NCBI GenBank assembly: GCA_028290665.1
Contig: JAQGJK010000025.1
Coordinates: 1 to 64,000 of the forward strand
Source: Devosia sp.
Lineage (GTDB): Bacteria; Pseudomonadota; Alphaproteobacteria; Rhizobiales; Devosiaceae
Length of the DNA stretch: 64,000 bases
Direction of reading: 5' to 3'
Of the stretch, positions 53,065-62,906 are shown in pieces. The stretch's first letter is position 1. Each line of letters opens with the position of its first letter. The position numbers were made by a program, and so were the translations under genes. The notes below the pieces were generated by a model. It saw only the letters and a list, made by a program, of their open reading frames with translations. It did not search any database and was not told where the DNA came from.

Positions 53065-53508
53065 ATGATGACGGAAAAGACCCATTCCGACCTGTCGCTC
53101 GAAGCGCAGTGCGCGGCGCGTGGCATGCGCATGACCGATCAGCGGCGCGTCATCGCCCGGGTGATCGAGGACAGCATCGACCATCCCGATGTCGAGGAAC
53201 TGTATCGCCGCGCCTCCGAGATCGACGACCGCATCTCGCTGTCGACGGTTTACCGCACAGTCAATCTGTTCGAGGAAGCCGGCCTCGTCACCAAGCATGA
53301 TTTCAAGGACGGCAGGGCGCGCTTCGAGCCGATCCCCGATGAGCATCATGACCACCTCATCGATATCCGTTCGGGCAAGGTCATCGAATTCCGCAACGAG
53401 GAGATCGAGGCGATTCAAGACCTCATCGCCAAGCGCCTCGGCTACAAGCTCGTCGATCACCGGCTCGAACTCTACGCCGTGCCCCTCACACCCGAGGTCA
53501 AATCGTGA
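53065..53508 (+). CDS. fur: Fur-family metalloregulator (Fur/Mur)
   Basis: A Fur-family repressor of about 147 residues. The DNA-binding helix is STVYRTVNLFEEAG near 59-72, and the metal site follows as EHHDHLIDIRSGKVIEF near 92-108. The C-terminal CxxC zinc site of classical Fur is missing; many rhizobial Fur proteins lack it and act as the Mn-responsive Mur. I start at ATG 53065; 53047 and 53068 are alternatives. Its stop overlaps the acyltransferase start (GTGA). Confidence 0.9.
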   Translation: MMTEKTHSDLSLEAQCAARGMRMTDQRRVIARVIEDSIDHPDVEELYRRASEIDDRISLSTVYRTVNLFEEAGLVTKHDFKDGRARFEPIPDEHHDHLIDIRSGKVIEFRNEEIEAIQDLIAKRLGYKLVDHRLELYAVPLTPEVKS

Positions 53509-54305
53509 TCTTCCGGCTGTTGTTTCTGATCTTTGTCTTCATTCCGGTGGCGATTATCGTCATTCCGGTGCAGTTCGTCATCAACCTGTTCAACCCGCCA
53601 TTCTGGAACCTGCTGCCGCAGTTTTTCCACCGCCTCAGCTGCATTTTCCTCGGGCTCAAGGTCACGGTCATCGGCAAGCCGGCGACCGGGCGGCCGACAC
53701 TGGTCACCGCCAACCACATCTCGTGGACCGACATCGTCGCCATCGGCTCGGTGGCCGATGTCACCTTCGTCGCCAAAACCGAAGTCAAGGGCTGGTTCTT
53801 CGTCGGCATGCTGGCCGACCTGCAGCGCACCATCTACGTCGACCGCAAGCGCCGCTCCGATGCCGGCCGCACCAGCCGCGAAATGGCGCGCCACATGGCG
53901 GCCGGCAATGCCGTGCTGTTGTTCGCCGAAGGTCAGTCCGACGTTGGCACCCATGTCATGCCGTTCAAGACCGCCCTCGTCGGCGCGGCCCAGCACGCCA
54001 TGGAGGAAGCCGGGGCCACCGATGTGATGATCCAGCCGCTGACCATCGCCTACACGCATCTGCAGGGCCTGCCGGTATCCCGCACCGAGCGATCGCTGAT
54101 CGCCTGGATCAAATCCAAGTCGATCCGCCAGAACATCCGCGAAATCCTCACCGGCGGCACCAAAAGCGTCACCGTCGCCTTCGGCATCCCCAAGCCCCTG
54201 CCCGCCGGCGCCGACCGCAAAGTCGTCACCCGCGAAGCTGAAAACGACGTCCGCCGCATGCTGGTGGCGCTGAATCGCGGCCAGACTTTGCCGGCAGTGG
54301 AGTAA
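53505..54305 (+). CDS. plsC: 1-acylglycerol-3-phosphate acyltransferase
   Basis: A 266-residue membrane-linked acyltransferase that makes phosphatidic acid from lysophosphatidic acid. NHISWTDI near 67-74 is the catalytic HX4D block, and FAEGQSDVGTHVMPFK near 146-161 is the second motif. A hydrophobic helix spans residues 2-25. The GTG start overlaps the fur stop. Confidence 0.9.
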   Translation: MIFRLLFLIFVFIPVAIIVIPVQFVINLFNPPFWNLLPQFFHRLSCIFLGLKVTVIGKPATGRPTLVTANHISWTDIVAIGSVADVTFVAKTEVKGWFFVGMLADLQRTIYVDRKRRSDAGRTSREMARHMAAGNAVLLFAEGQSDVGTHVMPFKTALVGAAQHAMEEAGATDVMIQPLTIAYTHLQGLPVSRTERSLIAWIKSKSIRQNIREILTGGTKSVTVAFGIPKPLPAGADRKVVTREAENDVRRMLVALNRGQTLPAVE

Positions 54306-54308
54306 AGA

Positions 54309-54602
54309 CTAGCCGCGTCTTTCGTTAGGCGGCCACTCTTGGGCGCTATGAAGCACCCGCACGATCAAAACGTGTTCGGATTCCACGCTGTAGACGATTA
54401 CATATGGCGTTGTGCTGATGACAAGTTCGCGCGTGTGAGCGTGTTTTCCACTCCGGCCGGCAAATGGAAAATCGAGAAGTAGATCTGTCTGCCGTTCAAT
54501 TTCGGCATCAAGCCGGAGAGCCGCACGGGGGCTTTGTTCGGCGAGATAGTCGATAATGGTATTACGGTCGTCGAGAGACTGCGTCGACCAAACCCGCCTC
54601 AT
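54309..54602 (-). CDS. RelE/ParE family toxin
   Basis: A 97-residue toxin of the ParE/RelE superfamily. LDDRNTIIDYLAEQSPRAALRLDAEI near 10-35 and GRSGKHAHTRELVISTTPYVIVYSVESEHVLIVRVLHSAQEWP near 49-91 are the characteristic fold. The final HSAQEWP matches ParE proteins, which poison gyrase, better than ribosome-linked RelE. Its gene overlaps the antitoxin gene (ATGA), with the toxin second, the usual order. Confidence 0.9.
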   Translation of the reverse strand: MRRVWSTQSLDDRNTIIDYLAEQSPRAALRLDAEIERQTDLLLDFPFAGRSGKHAHTRELVISTTPYVIVYSVESEHVLIVRVLHSAQEWPPNERRG

Positions 54603-54907
54603 TCGCCTCGCTCTATCGCAAGGCGCTCTAGTTCTGCATGGCGTTTCGCAAAATGTTCCCGCACGAACTCATCAGAAAGCGGCGGTCGCGGATCATCCAG
54701 CGCCTCCTGTACCTTCGCGCGGAACCAGGCGTCATAAGCCGGGTCCTCCGGCGGCGCGGCAAACGGCAGCGCTCCTTCATCGGCGGTACGTTTCAGCAGG
54801 AGTTGAACGGCATCGGAAATGCTCATGCCGGCTTCGGCCAACACGGCACTGGCACGCCGCTGGATTTCGGCATCGATGCGGGTTTCGATGATAGCTGTTT
54901 CGGACAT
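54599..54907 (-). CDS. RelB/DinJ family antitoxin
   Basis: A 102-residue antitoxin. The ribbon-helix-helix N-terminus shows ETRIDAEIQRRASAVLAEAGMSISDAVQLLLKR near 8-40, with the conserved GMSISDA, and the acidic C-terminal tail would wrap around the toxin. It starts at ATG 54907; the longer frame to 55258 is antisense to the next gene. It probably represses its own promoter. Confidence 0.9.
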   Translation of the reverse strand: MSETAIIETRIDAEIQRRASAVLAEAGMSISDAVQLLLKRTADEGALPFAAPPEDPAYDAWFRAKVQEALDDPRPPLSDEFVREHFAKRHAELERLAIERGE

Positions 54908-55015
54908 GGCTTCACTCCCGATGTTCAATGTAATGCAGGGACGTGACGGGACCAAGGCCTCCGTGGCAAGAACACCCGGCGGGTCAGGCTTGGCCCCATC
55001 TACAAGGAGACTTCC

Positions 55016-55321
55016 ATGCGCCCCTTCATTCTCGCCCTGCCGCTGATCCTCGCGACGGTTCTCCCCGCCTTCGCGGCGCTGCCCCCGCAGTATCAGCGGC
55101 AAAAGGAACTGCTGGCGATCGTCGAGAGCGAGGCAGTCAACGAAGAATTTGGCATGGACGGGATCGAGTCCGTCGAGTACCTCGGCGAGGATCGCTACCG
55201 GGTGACCGGCGGCAATTGTACGCTCGATGTCACCATCGTCGATGCGCCCAGCACGCATCCCGCCGGCTTTACGGGGCCGCGCGAATTTGCGCTCGAACTC
55301 GGCGAGACCGCCTGCAACTAG
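55016..55321 (+). CDS. Small secreted protein
   Basis: A 101-residue exported protein with a Sec signal (MRPFILALPLILATVLPAFA). The mature 80 residues contain two cysteines, one near 69 and one near the end, perhaps a disulfide. GGNCTLDVTIVDAPSTHP and FALELGETACN show a small beta-rich domain. I recognise no family. It lies between the antitoxin promoter and miaB. Confidence 0.65.
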   Translation: MRPFILALPLILATVLPAFAALPPQYQRQKELLAIVESEAVNEEFGMDGIESVEYLGEDRYRVTGGNCTLDVTIVDAPSTHPAGFTGPREFALELGETACN

Positions 55322-55366
55322 CTGCCGGTTTCCAGCCGCCCCGGTTCTCTGCTAGAAGCCGCGCCC

Positions 55367-56806
55367 ATGACCGAAGTTTTCTCGCCTCCTGCCTCCTTGC
55401 CCGACACGGCGCGGCCCAATGCCAAGAAGGTCTTCATCAAGACCTATGGCTGCCAGATGAATGTCTATGACAGCGACCGGATGGCCGATGCACTGGCGCC
55501 GCACGGCTATGAGCCGACGCTCACCATGGAGCAGGCGGACCTCGTCGTGCTCAACACCTGCCACATCCGTGAAAAAGCCAGCGAAAAGGTGTTCTCGGAG
55601 CTTGGCCGGCTGCGCGAGCTGCGCGCCGAGCGGCAGGCGGTAGGCGAGGATTTCCTGATCGGTGTCGCCGGTTGCGTCGCCCAGGCGGAGGGCGAGGAGA
55701 TCGCCCGACGTGCCCCGGGCGTCGATCTGGTGTTCGGGCCGCAAGCCTATCACCGCTTGCCGGAACTGCTGGCGCGGACCCGGCGCGGCGTACCGGTGGT
55801 CGATACTGAATTCCCGCTCGAGGACAAATTCGCTCACCTCCCCGCACCCCGCCGGGAAGTGACCATCGCCCGCGGCTTGACGGCTTTCCTCACCGTGCAG
55901 GAAGGCTGCGACAAATTCTGCGCCTTCTGCGTCGTGCCCTATACACGCGGCGCCGAAACCAGCCGGCCGGTCGAACAGGTGCTGATCGAAGCCCGCGGCC
56001 TCGCCGCTGCCGGGGTGCGCGAGATCACCCTGCTCGGGCAAAACGTCAACGCCTATCACGGGCTCGATGCAGGCGGCCGCACCGTCGGACTCGGCGAACT
56101 CTGCCGGCGGCTCGGCGAGATCCCGGGCCTTGCCCGCATCCGCTACACCACGAGCCACCCACTCGATATGAGCGACGATCTGATCGCCGCGCATCGTGAA
56201 CAGCCCACGCTGATGCCCTATGTCCACCTGCCGGTGCAGTCGGGTTCCGACAGCATCCTCAAGGCGATGAACCGCCGGCACACGGCCGCGCAATACCTCG
56301 CCGTCATCGCACGCATCCGCGCCGCCCGGCCCGACATCGCCCTCTCGGGTGATTTCATCGTCGGCTTTCCCGGCGAGACCGACGCCGATTTCGAGGCGAC
56401 GCTGCAGATCGCCGCCGACGCTGCCTACACTTCGGCCTACACCTTCAAATACTCGGTTCGCCCCGGCACGCCGGGTGCCGGACTCGGCGATCAAATCCCC
56501 GAAGCCGTAAAAGCCGAGCGGCTGGCGCGCCTCAACGCCCAGATCGCCGGGCAGACCAAGCAATTCGATCGCGACTCGGTCGGCCGCGTTTTCGACGTGC
56601 TGATCGAAAAGCCCGGCCGCATGCCGGGCCAGATCGGCGGCCGCTCGCCCTATCTGCAGGCGGTGCACATGCAGGGCCCGGTCGACCTCATCGGCACCAT
56701 CCAGCCAGTGCGGATCGTTGCGGTCGGGAACAACTCGCTTGTCGGTGAATTGTCGGATGCAAGCTCCGTTAAATCTGGTAGCGTTCGCCAGTCCCTCCCC
56801 GCTTGA
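55367..56806 (+). CDS. miaB: tRNA 2-methylthio-N6-isopentenyladenosine synthase MiaB
   Basis: A 479-residue radical SAM enzyme that adds a methylthio group to i6A37 of tRNAs. The N-terminal domain has [14 protein letters not shown] near 26, the radical SAM motif is [12 protein letters not shown] near 179-190, and the TRAM domain follows at about 400-460. The N-terminal cysteines ([19 protein letters not shown]) bind the second cluster. A 15-base gap leads to phoH. Confidence 0.96.
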   Translation: MTEVFSPPASLPDTARPNAKKVFIKTYGCQMNVYDSDRMADALAPHGYEPTLTMEQADLVVLNTCHIREKASEKVFSELGRLRELRAERQAVGEDFLIGVAGCVAQAEGEEIARRAPGVDLVFGPQAYHRLPELLARTRRGVPVVDTEFPLEDKFAHLPAPRREVTIARGLTAFLTVQEGCDKFCAFCVVPYTRGAETSRPVEQVLIEARGLAAAGVREITLLGQNVNAYHGLDAGGRTVGLGELCRRLGEIPGLARIRYTTSHPLDMSDDLIAAHREQPTLMPYVHLPVQSGSDSILKAMNRRHTAAQYLAVIARIRAARPDIALSGDFIVGFPGETDADFEATLQIAADAAYTSAYTFKYSVRPGTPGAGLGDQIPEAVKAERLARLNAQIAGQTKQFDRDSVGRVFDVLIEKPGRMPGQIGGRSPYLQAVHMQGPVDLIGTIQPVRIVAVGNNSLVGELSDASSVKSGSVRQSLPA

Positions 56807-56821
56807 CGGAGCAGAAAAGGT

Positions 56822-57847
56822 TTGAGCAGGCATTTGGCCCCTACCCTCGATAGTGCAACCGCATCCCAGCTCGAGCTGGCTTTCGACGACAACCGCCTCG
56901 CCTCCCAGCTTTACGGCGATTTCGACCAGCATCTGGCGCTGCTCGAACAGCGGCTGAGTATTGCCGCTACACCACGCGGCAATCATGTGATGCTCAAAGG
57001 TGGCGCCAGTGGCGTCGACCAGGCTCGTCGTGTCCTCGAATCGCTTTATGGGCAGCTCGAAGATGGCCAGTCACTCGCTATCTCGGATGTCGATGCGATG
57101 ATCCGGATGATCGAAACCGAAGATTCCCAGCTGTCGCTGCCGACGCTCGAGAAAAAGGGCCGCGTGCGCATGGCCCAGATCGCCACCCGCAAGGCCACCG
57201 TCGTCGCCCGCTCGCCGGCGCAGGACGGCTACATGCGCGCCATGGAGCGCTCCGAACTGGTATTCGGCACCGGCCCCGCCGGCACCGGCAAGACCTATCT
57301 CGCCGTCGCCTATGCCGCATCGCTGCTCGAACGCGGCGACATCAACCGCATCGTGCTGTCGCGTCCGGCGGTCGAAGCCGGCGAACGCCTCGGTTTTCTG
57401 CCCGGCGACATGAAGGACAAGGTCGATCCGTATTTGCGGCCGCTCTATGACGCGCTGCACGACATGATGCGGCCCGAACACGTTGAGCGCTGCATCCAGA
57501 CCGGCATCATCGAAGTCGCGCCGCTGGCGTTCATGCGCGGTCGGACGCTGGCCAACGCCGTGGTCATCCTCGACGAGGCGCAGAACACCACCTCGATGCA
57601 GATGAAGATGTTCCTGACCCGCCTAGGCGAGGGCTCGAAGATGATCGTCACCGGCGATCCAACGCAGATCGATCTGCCGCCGGGACAGAAATCCGGCCTT
57701 GTCGAAGCGCTCGGCCTGCTCGATGGCGTCGAGGGCGTCCACATCTCGCGCTTCACCGATCGCGACGTGGTGCGCCATGCCATGGTCGCCCGCATCGTCC
57801 GCGCCTACGAGGCAGCGACGGCGGCCAAGACGGCGCTGCGCACCTGA
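56822..57847 (+). CDS. PhoH family ATPase
   Basis: A 341-residue PhoH-like protein, a RecA/superfamily 1-like ATPase associated with RNA metabolism. Walker A is GTGPAGTGKTYLAVAYA near 151-167, VLSRPAVEAGERLGFLPGDMKDKVDPYLRPL near 177 is the PhoH block, and ILDEAQNTT near 253 is Walker B. The start is a TTG at 56822. In this position it precedes ybeY, as in most Proteobacteria, consistent with a 16S rRNA processing or RNA surveillance role. Confidence 0.93.
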   Translation: MSRHLAPTLDSATASQLELAFDDNRLASQLYGDFDQHLALLEQRLSIAATPRGNHVMLKGGASGVDQARRVLESLYGQLEDGQSLAISDVDAMIRMIETEDSQLSLPTLEKKGRVRMAQIATRKATVVARSPAQDGYMRAMERSELVFGTGPAGTGKTYLAVAYAASLLERGDINRIVLSRPAVEAGERLGFLPGDMKDKVDPYLRPLYDALHDMMRPEHVERCIQTGIIEVAPLAFMRGRTLANAVVILDEAQNTTSMQMKMFLTRLGEGSKMIVTGDPTQIDLPPGQKSGLVEALGLLDGVEGVHISRFTDRDVVRHAMVARIVRAYEAATAAKTALRT

Positions 57848-57857
57848 GCCCCTGCCC

Positions 57858-58334
57858 GTGAGCACTTCACCCCTCGTCGTCGAGATCATCCGCCATGACG
57901 AATCCTGGCCGGAGGGACTCGAGGAACTGGCCGAGCGCGCCGTGGCGGAAGCATTGCGGCAGGCAAAACCAAAACTCAGCGGCGTGGCAGAACTCTCCAT
58001 CCTGCTCACCGACGATGCCGAGCAGCAGGAACTCAATCGCCAGTATCGCGACAAGGACACCCCGACCAACGTGCTGAGTTTTCCGCAAATCGAGCCGTTC
58101 GGCCCCGTTGTCGGGTTGATCGGCGACATTAGCCTCGCGCGGGAAACCCTTGAACGCGAGGCGGCGGAACAGGGCATTGCCTTTAACGACCACTTCACCC
58201 ATCTGGTGGTCCATGGCTTTTTGCACGTCCTCGGGTATGATCACCTGTCGGATGAAGAGGCCCTGGTGATGGAGCGGCTGGAGACCCAGATTCTCCAGAC
58301 GCTCGATATTGCCGATCCCTATGCCGACGATTGA
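57858..58334 (+). CDS. ybeY: Endoribonuclease YbeY
   Basis: A 158-residue metal-dependent RNase needed for 16S rRNA 3' maturation and ribosome quality control. The zinc motif is HGFLHVLGYDH near 114-124, preceded by NVLSFP near 72. It starts at GTG 57858, ten bases after the phoH stop. Confidence 0.95.
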   Translation: MSTSPLVVEIIRHDESWPEGLEELAERAVAEALRQAKPKLSGVAELSILLTDDAEQQELNRQYRDKDTPTNVLSFPQIEPFGPVVGLIGDISLARETLEREAAEQGIAFNDHFTHLVVHGFLHVLGYDHLSDEEALVMERLETQILQTLDIADPYADD

Positions 58335-58367
58335 CAGGAAAGACGCCGCGCCGCGCGGCACTCGACC

Positions 58368-59423
58368 ATGAACGACACCGACTCTAGAAGCCTGGTTCCC
58401 GCCTCCCGAGAACCGACGCCCGAGCCTCCGCTTACTCCCGCCTCCCTGCCGCCGGCACGGGGGCAGAGCTTGTGGAACCGGATCAAATCCCTTCTCACGC
58501 TCCGGACCATCTCGCTTCGCGACGATCTCGAAGTCGCCCTCGAGGAGCGCGGCAGCGCCGAGGGCGCCGATTTCACCGAGAGCGAGCGGACGATCCTGCA
58601 GAACGTCCTGAAGCTCGGCGACAAGCGCGTCGACGATGTGATGGTCGAGCGTTCCGACATCGAGGCCATTGCTGCCGATGCTACGCTCGGCAAGCTGATC
58701 GCCCGCTTCCGCCAGGTCGGCCATTCGCGGCTGCCGGTATTTTCCGAAGGGCTCGACGACATTTCGGGCTTCATCCACGTCAAGGATGCGCTCAACCGGA
58801 TCACCTCGACGCCGGTTACCAGCGAGCCGGGCAAGGACGCTCAAAGCAAGGACCAGCCGGTCAAGCTGCTGTCGGCGGTACTGAAACAAAAGATCGACAA
58901 GCTCGATATCATCCGTCCCGCCGTCTATGTCCCCGGTTCGATGCCCGTGGGTGACCTGCTGCAATCGATGCGCGCCAGCCGTGTCCACATGGCGGTTGTG
59001 GTCGACGAATATGGCGGCACCGATGGCCTTGTCACCATCGAGGATCTGCTCGAAGCCATCGTCGGCGAAATCGAGGACGAACACGATTCGCTCGATCAGG
59101 CCTTGGTCCGCCGCGTTCGGCAGGATGTGTTCGTCGCCGACGCCCGGGCCGAGCTCGACGAAGTACGCGAGGTTATCGGTCCCGATTTCGACATCGGTGA
59201 CCTCGGCGATGGCATCGATACGCTGGGCGGGTTGGTCTACGACCTTGTCGGGCGGGTACCGGTGCGCGGAGAAAAGATCGGCACACTGCCGGGTTTCGAG
59301 TTCGAAGTGCTCGCCGCCGACAGCCGCCGCGTCAAGCGCCTGCGGGTCCGCCGCATCCGCGCCACGACGCTCCCGGCCCCCGAAGCCGGCCCCGGCGGCG
59401 AGCAGCAGAACGCCGCGGAATAA
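58368..59423 (+). CDS. CorC/HlyC-type CBS-domain protein
   Basis: A 351-residue protein with a low-complexity Pro-rich start, two CBS domains ([24 protein letters not shown] near 90-113 and [33 protein letters not shown] near 200-232) and a C-terminal transporter-associated CorC_HlyC domain near 260-325. It is linked to Mg/Co efflux or membrane-associated transporter function. The start at ATG 58368 sits 33 bases after ybeY. Confidence 0.93.
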   Translation: MNDTDSRSLVPASREPTPEPPLTPASLPPARGQSLWNRIKSLLTLRTISLRDDLEVALEERGSAEGADFTESERTILQNVLKLGDKRVDDVMVERSDIEAIAADATLGKLIARFRQVGHSRLPVFSEGLDDISGFIHVKDALNRITSTPVTSEPGKDAQSKDQPVKLLSAVLKQKIDKLDIIRPAVYVPGSMPVGDLLQSMRASRVHMAVVVDEYGGTDGLVTIEDLLEAIVGEIEDEHDSLDQALVRRVRQDVFVADARAELDEVREVIGPDFDIGDLGDGIDTLGGLVYDLVGRVPVRGEKIGTLPGFEFEVLAADSRRVKRLRVRRIRATTLPAPEAGPGGEQQNAAE

Positions 59424-59502
59424 CCTTTGCCGAGCTTTGCTTGACCTTGATGGCGCACGCGGCGACGGTCGCGCGCATGCATCCTGATTCGTTCCCGACC
59501 CC

Positions 59503-61128
59503 GTGACCTTCCTCGCCGAATTCGCGATGCTCAGCCATGGCTGGCGGCGGTTCCTGCTGCTGCTGGTGGCGGGGGCGCTCGCCGGGTTGTCGGTGCCGCC
59601 ACTGTTCATCGTCCCGGCGTTGTTCGTTGCCCTGCCGGTACTGGTATGGGCGCTCGATGGCGCCGAGCGCCGGCGCGGCCTCGGGCTGGTGTTCGGCCCG
59701 GCCTTCCGGATCGGCTTTACCTTCGCCTGGGGCTATTTCCTCGTCGCTTTCCACTGGCTCGGCGCGGCGTTCTTCGTCGAGGGCGGCGCGATGCTCATCG
59801 CGATGCCCTTCGGCGTCGCCGCACTGGCCGCGCTGATCGCGGTGTTCTGGGGCTTTGGTACGGCACTGGCGCATGCCCTGTGGTCGCCCGGCGCCATTCG
59901 CATTATCACCCTCGCCACCTGCCTTGCCGGGGCGGAATGGGTACGTGGTCACGCCTTTTCGGGGTTCCCGTTCGATCTCGTCGGCTATGCCCTGACGGCC
60001 AACGACCAGATGGCGCAGCTCACGAGCGTCATCGGCATCTATGGGCTGACCGCGCTGGCGCTGCTGCTGGCGATGACCCCGGCGCTGATCTGGCCCGCCG
60101 ATCAGCGCGGCCTGGCGCGCCGCCTGCTGCCGTTCTTTGTCGCACTTTCGGCAATCGCGGCACAGGTCGGCTATGGCAATTGGCGGCTCGACACGACGCT
60201 GCTCGCCGATCGCACCGATGTCAAATTCCGGCTGATCCAGCCGGTGATGCTCGAGCACGCCGGGTTTAGTCGCGCCGAGCCGAGCGCCGTAATCGACAGC
60301 CTGCTGGCACTGAGCGAGACCCGTATCACCCCCGATGATCCGGGGCTTGCCGGCATCACCCATCTGGTGTGGCCCGAATCGTCGCTGCCGTTCTTTTTTT
60401 CCGAATACCCTGAGGGGCTGGCGCGGATCGCCCGGATGCTGCCCGCCGGGGTGATGCTGCTGACTGGGGCGCCGCGCGAGGATTACGAGGCCAGCGCCGC
60501 CGATGGCGAGCAGCACCCCGGGTACAACTCGTTGCTCGCCATCGATAGCGACGGCGAGCAGGTGGCGCGTTACGACAAGTCGCATCTGGTGCCGTTCGGG
60601 GAATATCTGCCGTTCCAAAACTTGTTCGCTGCCATCGGCATCGCGCCCTTCGTACCCGGTGCCAGCGGCTGGGCTCCCGGCGATGGCAAGCGCCTGATGC
60701 TGGCACCCGGCACCCCGGCGTTCCTTGCTCTGATCTGTTATGAAGCAGTGTTTTCCGGCGATCTCGGCGGCATCGATCGAACGGCGACCACCGCGGCGCA
60801 GTTCATCCTCAACATCTCGAACGATGCCTGGTTCGATGGCTCGATCGGCCCGGCTCAGCATGCCCATCACGCCCGGATGCGGGCGATCGAAGAGGGCCTG
60901 CCGCTGATCCGCGCCACCAATTCCGGGCTGACCTTCATGGCCGATCCGCTCGGCCGGATCACCGCCCAACTGGCGCCCGGCCAATCGGCGCTGATGGACG
61001 TGGTGCCGACTGAAAAACTCGAGAGCACGCCCTTCCAACGGCTCCGCTACTGGCCGTTCCTTGCGGCGCTGGGGCTCGGGTTGCTGCTCTCCATCGTGGC
61101 GCATTGGCGCGCCCGCAACAGCCGGTAG
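59503..61128 (+). CDS. lnt: Apolipoprotein N-acyltransferase
   Basis: A 541-residue inner-membrane enzyme that adds a third acyl chain to lipoproteins. About six hydrophobic helices come first, followed by a nitrilase-type domain with the catalytic Glu in WPESSLPF near 290, Lys in YDKSHLVPFGEY near 356, and Cys in LICYEAVFSGDL near 411. It begins at GTG 59503. A longer frame on the other strand is a shadow. It is the last gene of the phoH-ybeY-corC-lnt group. Confidence 0.95.
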   Translation: MTFLAEFAMLSHGWRRFLLLLVAGALAGLSVPPLFIVPALFVALPVLVWALDGAERRRGLGLVFGPAFRIGFTFAWGYFLVAFHWLGAAFFVEGGAMLIAMPFGVAALAALIAVFWGFGTALAHALWSPGAIRIITLATCLAGAEWVRGHAFSGFPFDLVGYALTANDQMAQLTSVIGIYGLTALALLLAMTPALIWPADQRGLARRLLPFFVALSAIAAQVGYGNWRLDTTLLADRTDVKFRLIQPVMLEHAGFSRAEPSAVIDSLLALSETRITPDDPGLAGITHLVWPESSLPFFFSEYPEGLARIARMLPAGVMLLTGAPREDYEASAADGEQHPGYNSLLAIDSDGEQVARYDKSHLVPFGEYLPFQNLFAAIGIAPFVPGASGWAPGDGKRLMLAPGTPAFLALICYEAVFSGDLGGIDRTATTAAQFILNISNDAWFDGSIGPAQHAHHARMRAIEEGLPLIRATNSGLTFMADPLGRITAQLAPGQSALMDVVPTEKLESTPFQRLRYWPFLAALGLGLLLSIVAHWRARNSR

Positions 61129-61153
61129 ATTTTGCTCGATCCGCTCCTGGAAC

Positions 61154-61173
61154 ATATCAAGCTTTCTTTATAT
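61154..61173. promoter_or_regulatory. Imperfect palindrome before metK, possible SahR-type operator
   Basis: ATATCAAG at 61154-61161 and CTTTATAT at 61166-61173 form an inverted repeat with one mismatch in each arm. It lies about 120 bases before metK in the promoter region. Its AT-rich ATAT-AAG arms resemble operators of the ArsR-family regulator SahR, which controls methionine-cycle genes in Proteobacteria; this link is an inference. Confidence 0.45.
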
Positions 61174-61292
61174 CCCCATTGACCCTGTGGGGCATTGATG
61201 CCAGAAACCGGCACGAAATGCGCATTTTCGCGCAGTTGACGGTATTTCGCGGGGCCGATCGCATCGGGCGCGCATCCAGCTAGGGGTAGCAA

Positions 61293-62555
61293 TTGGCACG
61301 GGCAAATTACCTGTTCACCTCCGAATCGGTCTCTGAAGGCCACCCGGACAAAGTCTGCGACCGCATCTCCGACGAGATCGTCGATCTGGTTTTCAGGGAA
61401 GCCAAAAAGGTCGGGATGGACCCGGCACAGGTGCGCATCGGCTGCGAAACGCTGGCCACCACCAACCGCGTCGTTATCGCCGGCGAAGTCCGCGTTCCCG
61501 ATACGCTGCTCAAGCACGGCAAGGACGGCAAGGTTGTGCTCGACGCCGCCGGCCAGCCGGTGATCAACCCCGCCAAGTTCAAATCCGCGGCCCGCAAAGC
61601 GATCAAGGCCATCGGCTACGAGCAGGCCGGCTTCCACTGGAAAAAGGCCCGCATCGACGTGCTGCTGCACGGCCAGTCGGCCGATATCGCCGTCGGTGTC
61701 GATGAAGCCGGCAACAAGGATGTCGGCGCCGGCGACCAGGGGATAATGTTCGGCTACGCGACACGCGAAACTCCCGAATTACTGCCAGCGCCGATCTACT
61801 ATGCCCACAAAATCCTCGAAGTGCTGACCCTCGCCCGCAAGGCCGGGGAAGGCGAAGCGAAAAAGCTCGGCCCCGATGCCAAGAGCCAGGTCACCATCCG
61901 CTACGAGGACGGCAAGCCGGTCGGCGTCACCCAAATCGTGTTGTCGACCCAGCACATCGACGAAACGCTGACCTCGCAGGATGTCCGCAACATCGTCGAG
62001 CCCTATATCCGCGCGGCGCTGCCCGAGGGCTGGATCACCAAGGACACCGTTTGGCACGTCAACCCGACCGGCAAATTCGTCATCGGCGGTCCCGACGGTG
62101 ATGCCGGCCTGACCGGCCGCAAGTTCATCGTTGACACTTACGGCGGCGCGGCTCCGCATGGCGGTGGCGCGTTTTCGGGCAAAGACCCGACCAAGGTCGA
62201 TCGCTCGGCGGCCTACGCAGCGCGTTACCTTGCCAAGAACGTCGTAGCCGCCGGTCTCGCCGATCGCGTTACCATTCAGCTCAGCTACGCCATCGGCGTC
62301 GCCAAACCGCTGTCGATCTATGTCGATCTGCACGGCACCGGCTCAGTCGATGAGGCCAAGCTCGAGGAAGCACTCGGCGTGGTGATGGACCTAACCCCGC
62401 GCGGCATTCGCGAGCACCTGCAGCTCAACAAGCCGATCTACGCCCGCACTTCCGCCTACGGCCATTTCGGACGCAAACCCGGCCGCGACGGCAGCTTCTC
62501 CTGGGAAAAGATCGATCTGGTCCAGGCCTTGAAGGCCGCGGTGAAGGCGGCTTGA
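61293..62555 (+). CDS. metK: S-adenosylmethionine synthetase
   Basis: A 420-residue enzyme that makes S-adenosylmethionine from ATP and methionine. [24 protein letters not shown] near 6-29 holds the ATP and Mg residues, [16 protein letters not shown] near 149-164 matches the second conserved stretch, and [29 protein letters not shown] near 287-315 the third. The longer-than-usual insertions near 60-80 are common in alphaproteobacterial MetK. The start is a TTG at 61293. Confidence 0.97.
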   Translation: MARANYLFTSESVSEGHPDKVCDRISDEIVDLVFREAKKVGMDPAQVRIGCETLATTNRVVIAGEVRVPDTLLKHGKDGKVVLDAAGQPVINPAKFKSAARKAIKAIGYEQAGFHWKKARIDVLLHGQSADIAVGVDEAGNKDVGAGDQGIMFGYATRETPELLPAPIYYAHKILEVLTLARKAGEGEAKKLGPDAKSQVTIRYEDGKPVGVTQIVLSTQHIDETLTSQDVRNIVEPYIRAALPEGWITKDTVWHVNPTGKFVIGGPDGDAGLTGRKFIVDTYGGAAPHGGGAFSGKDPTKVDRSAAYAARYLAKNVVAAGLADRVTIQLSYAIGVAKPLSIYVDLHGTGSVDEAKLEEALGVVMDLTPRGIREHLQLNKPIYARTSAYGHFGRKPGRDGSFSWEKIDLVQALKAAVKAA

Positions 62556-62615
62556 TCAGCCTTCAAGGCAGTCTTCGGTGCCCAATTCCGAGGTTGCTTG
62601 ATTTACCAAATGGAC

Positions 62616-62640
62616 CTGGCGCGCTAGACTGGCGCGCCAG
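62616..62640 (+). terminator. Hairpin downstream of metK
   Basis: CTGGCGCGC at 62616-62624 pairs with GCGCGCCAG at 62632-62640 around a seven-base loop. It lies 60 bases after metK and 17 before the DUF433 start. No U-run follows, so it may be a weak terminator. Confidence 0.6.
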
Positions 62641-62656
62641 TGTCGAAAGGTCGACA

Positions 62657-62896
62657 ATGTCCGAAGCACGCGAACCACAAATTGTTGCAACCCCCGGCGT
62701 TTGCGGGGGACGGCCACGTTTGCAAGGCACACGCTTGACCGTACATGACATGCTGACCGCACTGGCATCAGGCGATACAATCGATGAACTACTCGTCGAT
62801 TTTCCATATCTGACGCGCGAAGACTTTGCTGCGGTACAACCGTCAAAGCCGATCTCCAGACGACCATTGCCGCCATCCAGTCGGGCGAAGCTGTAG
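62657..62896 (+). CDS. DUF433 antitoxin-like protein, altered C-terminus
   Basis: A 79-residue protein. PGVCGGRPRLQGTRLTVHDMLTALASGDTIDELLVDFPYLTREDF near 14-58 is the DUF433 domain, a small helix-turn-helix seen in VapB-like antitoxins. Relatives continue with AALAYA-type helices, but here the last 17 residues are proline-, serine- and arginine-rich (VQPSKPISRRPLPPSSR) and unlike the family, so the reading frame may have shifted near 62830. No toxin gene is adjacent. It interrupts metK and trmB. Confidence 0.6.
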   Translation: MSEAREPQIVATPGVCGGRPRLQGTRLTVHDMLTALASGDTIDELLVDFPYLTREDFAAVQPSKPISRRPLPPSSRAKL

Positions 62897-62906
62897 TCAT
62901 TATCCG

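Noticed and set aside
55352-56986. 544-codon minus-strand frame over miaB
   Set aside because: Antisense shadow of miaB; composition is biased and no motif is seen.
57867-59609. 580-codon minus-strand frame over ybeY and corC
   Set aside because: Antisense shadow of two clear genes.
59332-61155. Long 607-codon minus-strand frame
   Set aside because: It is the mirror of corC and lnt and has no domain signature.
61129-61292. SAM riboswitch before metK
   Set aside because: I could not fit any known SAM riboswitch core to the sequence.
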